Positions 33,215 to 42,133 of a stretch of DNA of 64,000 nt are shown one piece after another. The notes beneath the pieces are model-generated. The model was not told the DNA's origin. It did not search any database and worked only from the letters and a program-made list of their open reading frames with translations. A program made the position numbers and the translations under genes. The stretch covers positions 1 to 64,000 of the forward strand of contig JAUCBJ010006998.1 of assembly GCA_032718475.1 (NCBI GenBank). Reading direction: 5' to 3'. The stretch is from Nemertoderma westbladi. Lineage: Eukaryota; Xenacoelomorpha; Nemertodermatida; Nemertodermatidae. The first letter of the stretch is position 1. Each line of letters starts with the position of its first letter.

Positions 33215-34654
33215 TTAGGAGGGCCTTTCGTTTTCATCTGTAAAGATCGCGCTCTGCTTGGTAGAATCATTTCCAATAAAGACCTGAACAGGAGCATTGA
33301 ATATAACATCTTTAAAGATACTCCCTCCGGGTTTCAACATGACACCTGATTCATTAACGTTATGACTACCTGTAGTACTGCTTGTTCCAGAAAGATACTT
33401 GTTTAACGTGCCGCTAATCTTCACCTGGTCGGATGAAGTTGGTTTAAGATAGGCTGAGGTAGTACTAAGGCGTTTATGTCCAAGATGGCTTTGGACATAA
33501 TTGACTGGTTGGCCACCCTTCACCAAGGCCGTTGCTGCCGTTTTTCGGCAACTCATTGGGGTTAATTTGCGTCCGTCTTTGTTAATTCCAGCCGTTGAAA
33601 CCAAGTTATGGAATAATGTGCTGAATGAATTCTTGCCAATTGGTTGAATGGAAAACCAGTTACCCCCATCTGAAGGTACATCTTGTTTTGGCCGAACCCA
33701 GTATGGAGACTCCGATGCACTATCTACATTGCCTTCGGGGAACCTGTGCTTCATATATAAATCATGCAGAGTAACAATACAACAGTCGCGATCGTCCTTG
33801 TTTTCAAACGCCTTGATCTGGTAGTGTCTAGGGCCGCTAGAGCCACGACGTGTTTTAGTATCACGCTCGACTAAGGTTAGGAAATACAACTCATCATGTA
33901 TGGAGTAATGCTTTACAACGTCGCCAACCTTAACATCACGCATTTCGTGACCGGGCCGTGTACCAAAGTGGTGCACAAACAACAAATAGAGTGTTTCACT
34001 GAGCATCTTTGGCGTTGAAGATCCAATAAGGTTTTTATCTTTAAAAACCTGAAAGTCCCTCTCTTCAAAAGCATCACTCGCGTTAGGCAAATTGCCCTTT
34101 CCGGATTTCTTTAATTGCTCCATTCGAACACGAAATATGTCTTTCGTATCTTTAAACTCAGTCAGTTGAAGTACATCTCCCCGTCCCAGATCCTTAAAAT
34201 GGCGGAGACAGCCATAATAGTAACTGTGCAATGACGTTGTTTCGAGACGTTCACCATTCTGCTTCTTGTACCGCTTTAGGAAGCTATTAAAATAGTGTGC
34301 CAACTCTGCATGGGCCATCGCATCAACCGGAACCTCACATTTAATTGCATTTAGAAAAGTATTAAAGGAATTAAAAGCTGTTTTTGTATTGTCTTTCGTG
34401 TGTTGATTCCTATTATTCATAATATAATCATTGTCGCTAGTATCCTCCTGAGAGAGACATGGATTTACTGGGGATGAAGCCACCAATGGACAACCTTTAA
34501 CGCTACCATCTTCCGATTCCTCAATTCTCAACAAGTTTGCACGTATCAGATTTCCTGTCGCCGCCGTACTGGTCATCTCAGGTGCAGGTTCTCTAGGACT
34601 ACCGGTATCAAACTCAGCAAAAAAAGACAAAAGGTCTAAATCATCCATATCCAT
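33215..34654 (-). CDS. Crypton-type tyrosine recombinase, intact ORF (479 aa)
   Basis: The N-terminal 90 residues are acidic and Ser/Thr-rich. Residues 91-160 resemble the core-binding domain of phage-integrase-like enzymes (AELAHYFNSFLKRYKKQN, TTSLHSYYYGCLRHFKD). Residues 215-410 are the catalytic domain: HHFGTRPGHEMRDVKVGD with Arg233, LTPMSCRKTAATALVKGG with Arg370, LGHKRLSTTSAYLKP with His393 and nucleophile Tyr402. The residue three before Arg370 is Met, where the classical HxxR motif has His. The tail (GSIFKDVIFNAPVQVFIG) resembles the C-terminal motif of animal Crypton/DUF3504 proteins. Cryptons move by site-specific recombination of a circular DNA intermediate; several have been domesticated in animals as nuclear proteins. 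No stop interrupts the frame. Flanking palindromes and repeats could be part of the element. Autonomous element or domesticated gene cannot be decided here. Confidence 0.9.
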   Translation of the reverse strand: MDMDDLDLLSFFAEFDTGSPREPAPEMTSTAATGNLIRANLLRIEESEDGSVKGCPLVASSPVNPCLSQEDTSDNDYIMNNRNQHTKDNTKTAFNSFNTFLNAIKCEVPVDAMAHAELAHYFNSFLKRYKKQNGERLETTSLHSYYYGCLRHFKDLGRGDVLQLTEFKDTKDIFRVRMEQLKKSGKGNLPNASDAFEERDFQVFKDKNLIGSSTPKMLSETLYLLFVHHFGTRPGHEMRDVKVGDVVKHYSIHDELYFLTLVERDTKTRRGSSGPRHYQIKAFENKDDRDCCIVTLHDLYMKHRFPEGNVDSASESPYWVRPKQDVPSDGGNWFSIQPIGKNSFSTLFHNLVSTAGINKDGRKLTPMSCRKTAATALVKGGQPVNYVQSHLGHKRLSTTSAYLKPTSSDQVKISGTLNKYLSGTSSTTGSHNVNESGVMLKPGGSIFKDVIFNAPVQVFIGNDSTKQSAIFTDENERPS

Positions 34655-35096
34655 TCAGTTTCAGTATTATATAGAATCAGTATATAGGAGGATGGCAGAG
34701 GTAACAGGTTAGTTTAGTTAGTATCCACTAAATGGCACAGCAGTACTGCAGTACAGGTGACACTGTGACAGGTACCGGTATGTACATATTTCTACTCTGC
34801 TACTGGTCTAGAATTATGTACACACAACTACCCTACCGCCTATACCAATCAAACACACGCAGTCTGACTTTAGGTATCAGTACTGCAACTGCAGTACGGA
34901 AATATCATAATGTTGAATTCAGAACTCAGGAACTGCAAACTGCAGTACAATACCTCACCACACTGCCATACAGCCATACCACTGTACCAGCTTACCCTTA
35001 CAGCCTTACAGGATATACAGGGCAGCTTAGGTACCGGTCAGCCGGTAGCCTGGTAGCGTATTCTAAAGTTTCAATAATGATATGTACTGTAACAAA
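34655..35096. promoter_or_regulatory. Putative upstream region of the recombinase ORF
   Basis: Upstream of the minus-strand ATG, two TATATA-like words (near 34664 and 34680) lie within 40 bases, and the rest is rich in CAGTAC/GGTACCGG words. No exon seen. A TATA role is only inferred from position. Confidence 0.25.
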
Positions 35097-35168
35097 GATT
35101 TACCCTCGGTGAATGTTATAAACCCTCGGCTTCGCCTCGGGCTTTATAACAGCCACCTTGGGTAAATC
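35097..35168. mobile_element. Short palindromic hairpin (CCTCGGCTTCGCCTCGGG core)
   Basis: Palindrome from TTTACCC..GG and TTATAAACCCTCGGC through a CTTCG centre to CTTTATAAC..CC and GGGTAAA. It shares its core with the larger hairpins at 32016-32190 and 35292-35420. Confidence 0.75.
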
Positions 35169-35291
35169 ATGAGTCTGACAGTTGCTTTGCTAAAATTCTG
35201 TTGTTTTGCCCTAGGGAAAACAACAACATTTCCCATAGAAGACCATTGCACAGTTGTTTTAACCCCGGATTTGTGTGTAACAACTATATTT

Positions 35292-35420
35292 ATTACCCTA
35301 TTATTGAGTTATTTTCCCGGTTATTTAACCCGCGGGCAGGAAACAACCCGAGGGCGAAGCCCGAGGGTGTTCCTGCCCAAGGGTTAAATAACCGGGAAAA
35401 TAACTCAATAATAGGGTAAT
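35292..35420. mobile_element. Palindromic hairpin element, right of Crypton ORF
   Basis: Near-perfect 129-bp palindrome: ATTACCCTATTATTGAGTTA and TTTTCCCGGTTATTTAACCC on the left, with a centre of GGCGAAGCCC, mirrored on the right to end TAGGGTAAT. Its outer 30 bases resemble those of 32016-32190. A 3' neighbour at 35484-35552 resembles the 100-bp unit at 32231. Confidence 0.85.
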
Positions 35421-35483
35421 AAGTGTGTTATTCCCCATTATCTTCACTCACCTACGAGTAATTTATCTCTTAAGGCTTCAAAC

Positions 35484-35552
35484 ATTTCTAAAAGGGTTTT
35501 GTTTGGGGGGAATTGATTAAAAATGGGGCTTGGTATTTTTGGGGGGAAATAA
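35484..35552. repeat. Single diverged copy of the 32231 100-bp unit
   Basis: Shares TTCTAAAAGGG, TTTGTTTGGGGG, TTAAAA..TGGGGC..GG and TATTTT..GGGGG in the same order and orientation as the tandem units at 32231-32630. Confidence 0.75.
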
Positions 35553-35867
35553 CTATGCATATATATTTTATCACTATTATTTTCCTATATGGATACGATT
35601 TAATTCAACGACTATGACTTATGGTAGACATTATTTCAGTAATCTTATTTTATGTCTATTATTTCAGTCATTTTTAATGCTTTCATATGTGGCCTTTCTG
35701 CGCAGTAGAGCAATCAATACATTTATTAAATTATGTATTTATATAGTAGGTAATAGCGTAAATTTTATAGCTCTATTTCTCAGATTTATTTCCCAGCTAG
35801 ATAAGGGGACTTTCGACGGAATAAAAAGCGGGTGTAACAAAGGCGCATTTTTTCTTGCAAAATTGCT

Positions 35868-35951
35868 AAATGAGTACCGGTACTGGCTAAATGAGTACCG
35901 GTACTGGCTAAATGAGTACCGGTACTGGCTAAATGAGTACCGGTACTGGCT
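35868..35951. repeat. 21-bp tandem repeat, four copies
   Basis: Unit AAATGAGTACCGGTACTGGCT, repeated four times almost perfectly, with an internal palindrome GTACCGGTAC. Being 21 bp long it stays open in several frames; those ORFs are artefacts. Confidence 0.95.
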
Positions 35952-36067
35952 GTTCCTCTGTGGAGTATAGTTCGAGGGGGCCCGCACTGTAAATAGGTCG
36001 CCCGACTTTGCACGTAATCCCTTGCCTAACGGTCGAATAAAAGTTTTACTTTTTTTACTTTTATACC

Positions 36068-36260
36068 GCTCCAGGGTAAAATCGACGCAAATAACAGCTG
36101 ATTACTCCTAAAAAATACAACTGTAACCTGTTCTATTGTCTTTAACTTATTGTTTTGGTTAGAATAAGAGTGCAATTGTAAACGCTCATTTCCCTTAATT
36201 TTTAATTTAACATTAAGACGAAATATAAATTCGCCGAGATGGGATTTGCGTCCAACAACG
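36068..36260 (-). mobile_element. MITE of the GGACGCAAAT family
   Basis: Reverse orientation copy: starts CTCCAGGGTAAAATCGACGC, with AACAGCTGATTACTCC, GTAACCTGTTCTATTG and TATTGTTTTGGTTAGAATAA, and ends GGGATTTGCGTCCAAC. A C run at 36262-36277 follows directly. Confidence 0.85.
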
Positions 36261-36421
36261 TCCCCCCCCCCCCCCCCGTCTCCTTAGCGATCGATCTTTC
36301 TGGAATAACGTACTTTTGTTATAACAGTTTTGCAGATTTGGGGACTGAATCTTGACGTAGAAAATATTAAAACTAAGGTAACAGTTCCGTATCCGCATAG
36401 CACTACATTTTTATACCATAA

Positions 36422-36890
36422 ATCATGGTTACCATGGCAACATTGTAGAGTTCTAGAACAAAATATAAATATTATACAGTGACACAAATTCTAGAACTTA
36501 AATAAAATTAAAAATATAACGTTCTAGTACATATAAAAATTGTTTTATTAATGTTTGGTGCTTTGGTAATTTTCAATATTAATTTAAATGAAGGCCTATT
36601 CAGAAATTTATTTAAAAATAAATTTTTTGATTTACTAGGTATTTTAATTAAAAAAAACTAGCTACCGGTATATGTTAGAAATATAACAATTGTCAATATT
36701 CATTTAAATGTATTCAGAAATTCATTTAAATACCTTTTTTTAATTTACCAACTATTTTAAAATTAAAAATAAACTAGCTATATGTTCTAGAACGTAATAT
36801 TATTTTATTTTATTTAAGGTTTATAATAGTATATAATTATTTTCATTTGTTCTACAACTCTTCAACGTTGCCAATGATATAAGTTTTAAA
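36422..36890. repeat. Inverted repeat with TTCTAGAAC words and internal tandem duplication
   Basis: The left arm, about 36422-36520 (ATGGCAACATTGTAGAGTTC...), is mirrored imperfectly at about 36780-36885 (...GTTCTACAACTCTTCAACG). Between them a segment of about 110 bp (CAATATT..ATTTAAATG, TTCAGAAATT, AAAACTAGCTA) occurs twice in tandem. The palindrome TTCTAGAAC appears repeatedly. Probably a decayed foldback-type element. Confidence 0.6.
36428..36441. promoter_or_regulatory. Perfect RFX X-box-like motif without an adjacent gene
   Basis: GTTACCATGGCAAC fits the X-box consensus RTHNYYWTRRNRAC at all positions. It lies in a repeat arm about 2 kb from any coding sequence, so a regulatory role is doubtful. 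Confidence 0.3.
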
Positions 36891-38019
36891 AATGTAGTGC
36901 TATACAGACCTCTAGTCAAAACGGTATTCCTTCTAGAATAATATTTTTTAAAAGGAACTAGTATAATAAATTGAAATTATATTTAAAAATTAACAAGTGC
37001 TACGATAACAATTTTTTTACGGGAAAGTAGGAGAACGGAACCAGTGTCGAAAATCATAGCTATGCTTACCTAAAACATAGCTACCGTAAAATTTAGTTGC
37101 TTGAATATCAAAGGGACATTTGATCATTGAAGGAATTGCAACAAATGTGAATTTCTAGAACTCTGCTCCCTCATATTATCAGGTCTCAATCTTTAAAATC
37201 AGTTCCAGATTTAATATACATCTTCCACGTATGCAAGCGCCTCTGTACATTACTGTCGATGTCTTAAGTTATAATCAAAGTGGTTGTGAATTGTAACTAT
37301 GGTAGCTAGAGGATGGAACCTATTAATATGCGAATATTTTATATTTTATTATTATATTCTAATTGATTGGCTGTAACTAAGCTACCAAAAGCGGGATAGG
37401 ATTAATAACTGGTTATTTTCCCTAGGGCGAATTCGGATATTTTTTTACATAGCCCACCATTGTATTGTTATTTTAAACAGTTTTTAATGGGGAATAACTA
37501 ATAATACTGCCCGGTTATTTCATAATTTCAAAATATTTTTTACAACTATATTAACCTAGCCTATACAGTAATATGTAGAACGTTACGAAACGATGCTACA
37601 TACGAAAGCGAATGTTTTTCATGTTTTTAATTATGATTGCGTTGGTGTATGATATTTATTATGGAATATAGTACTTTATCCAAAATATCCGCTCTGTTAC
37701 AATATTTTTCTTTTGTTAAAAATGTTATGGGTTTTGCTGCTGTATTAAAATTAAAATTCGACTCTTTATCTGCAATTGTTATAATTTAATGGTAATATCA
37801 GGTCTTTATTAATTGAAATTCCCATATACAGTACAACAGAACTTCACCATTCTGAAGGGATCAATTTATAATTGTTGATTAAACTGGATCGAATTACTAC
37901 ATAACCTAAGATTCGCGTTTAACTATTATTGCTAAAACGTTGGTGTGTTCTAAAGCTACAAATGCCTGTCCCAGATAGATGGGGGTCTTTCGAGGAAATC
38001 AAAATTAATCCCTCTCCCG
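36891..38019. other. Non-coding stretch
   Basis: No gene supported. Around 37420-37520 there is a weak relative of the sequence at 35200-35290 (CCCTAGGG..., CCATTG, TTTTAA), suggesting a decayed member of the hairpin-associated repeat family. Confidence 0.35.
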
Positions 38020-38081
38020 TGGAAAATCGACGCAAATAACAGCTGATTACTCCCCAAAATAAAACTGTAACTTACTGTGCT
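38020..38081 (-). mobile_element. MITE left half, split by LINE-B insertion
   Basis: The words GGAAAATCGACGCAAATAAC, AGCTGATTACTCC and AAATAAAACTGTAACTT match the end of the GGACGCAAAT MITE family. The match stops where the (TAC)n tail of LINE-B begins. The remainder of the MITE continues at about 41874-41925. Confidence 0.75.
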
Positions 38082-38130
38082 ACTACTACTACTACTACTA
38101 GGATCGGCATGCTGCATTGCAGCTGCATTG

Positions 38131-39864
38131 TTAAGAATGCTGTGCCGGCTTATCGACAAAATTGCACCGCCACAACTCCCTATCACCCATGACATTTGCT
38201 AGATCATCCGCATCTTCAAGGCCAGTGTCCTTTAAGATCCGTCTCAAGAAAGTCATGGGCTGTCCACCATGCTTATTCACTCCATGAGGCTGCCAAAGTA
38301 CAAGATTATGAAATGGCTGGTCCTCACGGCGAAAGCAATGTCCTGCAAAGCGGAGGCGATTTTGTTCTAGTGTCAAGCTTGGGGGAACCAATGAGACACC
38401 TCCAATTTTATATAGCGTCTGGTTGGAGATGTGTGCATTGTACTTGACACAATGAACCCGGCGTAGCATTCTTGTGTATGTGCCATCCAGAGAATTGGTG
38501 TCCTCAGTAGTTAGAGCCCAGCATGGACTCCCATAGAGGAGTACTGGAACTAATGCTGCTCTAAATAATAGTACCTTAAGTTTCCGATTAATTCTCGGTG
38601 ACTTACAAATCCTGAAAAGTCTATTCAAGGCTGCCCATGCCTTTCCCTTACGTATTCGAAGGTCCTCATCTGACTTCCGGATCCATGATCCCAGGTAACA
38701 GAAGTCATCCACATGCTCAAGCATACCATCTTTTGAGCTTATGCTCACCTGATCAGAGACTTGCTGAGGACTTTCAAACTTAACTGTCAAAATTTTGGTC
38801 TTTATGGAGTTAATAAAAAGACCAACACTAGAAGCAGCATGTTCTAATGAGCTGAGGAGCCGTTGGGCTCCCTCTAGTGATTCTGAGAGTACTCCTAAGT
38901 CATCAGCAAAGTCTAGATCAGTTAGGTACTTGGCAGGATTTCCTCGACTTCTGGAGCCCAGTAGGTGGAGTTATCATCACCCCATCATCATTATGATGAT
39001 CTAAGGAAATGTGTAGGACATAGTCAACAACAATTATGAACAAGAATGGTGCAAGTGTGTCTCCCTGGAGGACGCCCCATAACACTTCAAATGGTTCTGT
39101 GTCACCATCAACAGTAGATACAAATGTTGTCGAACCATCGTATACTGATCTGATTGCTGCTATAATTTCACCAGGAATCCCATATAATGAAAGTATGCTG
39201 AACATACGTGAGCGAGAGACTGAATCAAAGGCCTTGAAGGAGTCAACAAAGATAACAGCCAGATGCCTGTCTTTCTTTTTTGATAACTCTTCAATTATCC
39301 TTCTAAGTGCCAAAATGGGCTCCATGGTCCCACGACCTTTACGGAGGAACCCATTCTGATTTCCACGGAGCAGTCTCTCAATGGGATCCCTGATGCGATT
39401 TAAAAGAATTCTACTATATTGTATAGCTTTGCAGCAATCGAGATCAATGAGATTCTCCGAAAAGAACCATAGAGTGTTAGGTTGCCCTTCTTGGGAACTG
39501 GCACGAACTTATTTGTTTTCATTTCTTGTGGGACTCTTGTTGTTCGGTACATGTCTACTATGATGGGATAGATGAGCTTTAAACACTCAGGTATTTTAAA
39601 GACCTCAGGGGGAACACCATCTACTCCACTGGCACGATTGGTTTTAATGCTCTTTGCAGCAGCCTTCACTTCTGCAAAGGAGATATCACCAATGGGAATA
39701 TCTGGGAGTACAGACTCAGACATTTTTACTTCCATAAAGTTATCAGGCAATACCCTGTCATTATTGAGGAGCTTTTCAAAGTGGGCCTTCCAACAATTGA
39801 AGCGATCGGCTGGTGATTCAGCCTTAACCTTGGTGGTTGGTTGGCTTTTTCGACCAGCAAGCAA
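38131..39864 (-). pseudogene. LINE-B reverse transcriptase and C-terminal region, broken by frameshifts
   Basis: Pieces in order: GVDGVPPEVFKIPE and KKGNLTLYGSFRRISLISIA (39864-39400); motif A VIFVDSFKAFDSVSRSRMFS and GVLQGDTLAPFLFIIVVDYV (39325-38918); then HVDDFCYLGSWIRKSDEDLR, LLYGSPCWALTTED, RLRFAGHCFRREDQPFHNLV and DRELWRCNFVDKP (38790-38131). The YADD block falls in a damaged frame between the second and third pieces. At least three breaks make it non-functional, but it is otherwise collinear with active elements. Confidence 0.88.
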
Positions 39865-39971
39865 GTTGATCGATCTCCATGCCTGGGATAATTGCCTGCT
39901 GTCGTCAGCATCATTGATGGCATCAACCTGTTCGTTTATTAGCTCCTGTAAATTAACTGAGTACTGCCTGT

Positions 39972-41450
39972 TTAGGGACCTAGATGCAGCCTTCTAGATG
40001 CAGCCTTAACTGCATTCTTGGCCGCTGTAGTCTGTTTGAGTCGGGACTCTTTCTGCGCCTTGTAGAGGTCATTTCGGCACTTCTGAATTTTGTTGTCAGA
40101 CCAGGGGGCCCGTTTCCTGTTTCGAGGGTATACAGGAACTGTTTCTGCAGCTGCTAACTTAACTGCCTCTGTGAAGGCAGTATAGCCCTCACAGTGATCT
40201 GCCGCCTCAGAGGCAAGAACCTCATACCTGTTGCTCAGCTGTAGTGTGAAGCTGGATCTCACACTTGGCTGTTGCAACAGAGAGGACCATTCATGCCGCG
40301 GCAAGGCAGATTTCGTTGTTCTGCTAGCACGCAGACTAAGTCTTACCTTGGCCACAATAAGGCGGTGATCACTGGAGAAGGGTCGTAGTGTAAATGCATT
40401 ACAGTCTTGTATAGAGCTCCTGTATTTCCTACGAAACAGGATATGGTCTATCTGGGACTTGTGACCACTGGGTCCAATATGAGTCCATAGCTTCCCAGTT
40501 CGCTTCTTGAACTCGGTTCCAGCCGAAAACAATCTATTTCCAGAGATAAAATCCTGAAGATGGACGGAATTTCGGTTAACACTATTGCTATAGACCCAGC
40601 GCGATGTAGGTGATTGATGCAGACTTGCATTAAAGTCTCCCAGGAATGTTAAGAATGCATGCTGATCCACTCCATCAGCAGTTGCTTGTAGATTCTGGTA
40701 GAAATTTTCCACCTCCTCTACAGGGGCAACACTAGTTGGAGAGTAGCACACAATCAGAACCACCTTAGGAAACTTCTTAGCCAGTCTTCCAGAATATGAG
40801 AAGTGGCAACGGATGATGCGGTTAGAGATTTGGTCTATTTTGTCCAATTCTGCATGAGCAGTTGGATTCATCAATAGACCAATTCCACCATTGCCACTAT
40901 CATCTGCTGAAGCGAGGGCGAGTCGCCAACCGCCCCCCATGTCCTTAATCAGAACCTCATCAGGTTGTCCAGTCTGCATTCGGTGCTCTTGAACACCCAC
41001 TGCACTAAGATAAAGCTTATCTGCCAAGGCAGTCAGCTCACCTTGTCGCATTGGGGATCCGAGTGTTAGGGTGTTTACTGAGGCTAGTCTAGTGACTTGC
41101 CTCAGATTCACCAATGGCTTTGTTGGTCGGGGTGGAACATGAGAGTAGCCTCCAACTCCAGAATCCTTCTCCCCCTCACAATCTGGCCTCCCTGGTGATC
41201 CAGGGTTTGGGCCAGAAAGGTCATCAGGAAAGGGACTCAAAGAATTGTTTGCCGCTCTCTCTCCAGTAGGGGGTGAGACAGGCAGCCGGTCAGGAGACAA
41301 CTGACGCCTGTGAGGCCGATTGTGTCCAGTCATACCACTGGCCTCTAGTGGCTGGACCTCCGCATTACTATTGTAATCCATAGGGGGGGTTGGGGGGTGC
41401 TTTTTTGCCGAGTCAGCTCTCGGGGCAAATACCACACCCTGATTTGCCAT
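39972..41450 (-). CDS. LINE-B endonuclease ORF (492 aa)
   Basis: After a Pro/Ser-rich leader of about 115 residues, an endonuclease/exonuclease/phosphatase domain spans about residues 120-375. Its motifs are SAVGVQEHRM near 153, GIGLLMNPTA, VVLIVCYSPTS, TFLGDFNASL near 270, KSQIDHILFRRK and FSSDHRLIVAKVRL near 363. The frame then runs into the linker towards the RT (VPVYPRNRKRAPWSDNKIQK) and stops. The function in the family is nicking the genomic target. The RT continues in other frames, so the original ORF was longer. Confidence 0.85.
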   Translation of the reverse strand: MANQGVVFAPRADSAKKHPPTPPMDYNSNAEVQPLEASGMTGHNRPHRRQLSPDRLPVSPPTGERAANNSLSPFPDDLSGPNPGSPGRPDCEGEKDSGVGGYSHVPPRPTKPLVNLRQVTRLASVNTLTLGSPMRQGELTALADKLYLSAVGVQEHRMQTGQPDEVLIKDMGGGWRLALASADDSGNGGIGLLMNPTAHAELDKIDQISNRIIRCHFSYSGRLAKKFPKVVLIVCYSPTSVAPVEEVENFYQNLQATADGVDQHAFLTFLGDFNASLHQSPTSRWVYSNSVNRNSVHLQDFISGNRLFSAGTEFKKRTGKLWTHIGPSGHKSQIDHILFRRKYRSSIQDCNAFTLRPFSSDHRLIVAKVRLSLRASRTTKSALPRHEWSSLLQQPSVRSSFTLQLSNRYEVLASEAADHCEGYTAFTEAVKLAAAETVPVYPRNRKRAPWSDNKIQKCRNDLYKAQKESRLKQTTAAKNAVKAASRRLHLGP

Positions 41451-41873
41451 TCCACAGGGTGGGTGTCGCAGCGGAGTCAGATATGACGTCCATCACCCAT
41501 ATCTACTCTGGCGCACATGACCCACCATTGGCTGTGCAGCTCATCTGCTGGGTCATGCCCTGTACCCCTGCTGCCAGGTGCATGTCGCAGTGAAGTGCAC
41601 TCAGAGTGGACATGAGAACACTCTACTCCTGACCAGCCATTGGTAGATCACCATCTGCCTGGCCAGGCCATATATCCCTGCAGCCAAGTATATGGGTCCT
41701 TAATCCAGGACCAAGGGCGTCCTTATGCCAGAACGAAGGGGGTCCTAGTTACAGGACCAGAATTGCCCTGAGGGTCTATGCAGCTACAGGTGGCACCTCC
41801 TTTATGCTGCATGGAGTTGGTAAGTTTTCTTGATCAATGACCTAGAATACCTGACCTGACCGATGCTACTGAC

Positions 41874-41925
41874 TGACTATAGCTTATTGTATTGGTTAGA
41901 ATATAAAGTGTTACAGTAGAGTAAG
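41874..41925 (-). mobile_element. MITE right half, split by LINE-B insertion
   Basis: TATAGCTTATTGTATTGGTT followed by AGAATATAAAGTGTTACAGT matches the continuation of the MITE core seen in intact copies, after the breakpoint at 38081. Confidence 0.65.
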
Positions 41926-42133
41926 CAACCTTCTCCTCCTTAGAGAAAATGATTCGTCGATATTGAATAGGGTTGGTGACACAAAAAAATTTTTTCTATA
42001 AACACGTTCATAAATAATTGTAAAAAGGTGTGCTGATCACGAATCTGAAAACCGTTTTTAATTTCATCGAGTTCCGTCTGAGATTGACGGGTTTTATACA
42101 CCAGAGCGGGAAAATCTTAGTTTAAACGCTCTG

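Larger units (their letters stand above)
38082..41868 (-). mobile_element. LINE-B: nearly full-length non-LTR retrotransposon with (TAG)n tail
   Basis: Read on the minus strand: a leader of about 420 bp (41868-41451), an endonuclease ORF (41450-39972), an RT region in three frames (39864-38918) and a C-terminal part (38790-38131). A short 3' end then closes in about six TAG repeats. Its borders are defined by the two halves of the MITE it interrupts. Three further copies of the family lie at 14885-16125, 28378-29240 and 52845-53290 in the window. Confidence 0.88.

Noticed and set aside
34732-35112. 126-codon plus-strand ORF upstream of the recombinase
   Set aside because: Low-complexity Tyr/Thr-rich translation of CAGTAC/GGTACC words, with no domain; it lies in the presumed promoter region.
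32016-35552. An LTR retrotransposon or DIRS element around the recombinase
   Set aside because: There is no reverse transcriptase, gag or primer-binding site, and the flanking repeats are palindromes and tandem units rather than LTRs.
35530-35970. 146-codon plus-strand ORF with hydrophobic stretches
   Set aside because: Its end is the 21-bp repeat (LNEYRYW x4), its start overlaps the 100-bp repeat relative, and no domain is visible.
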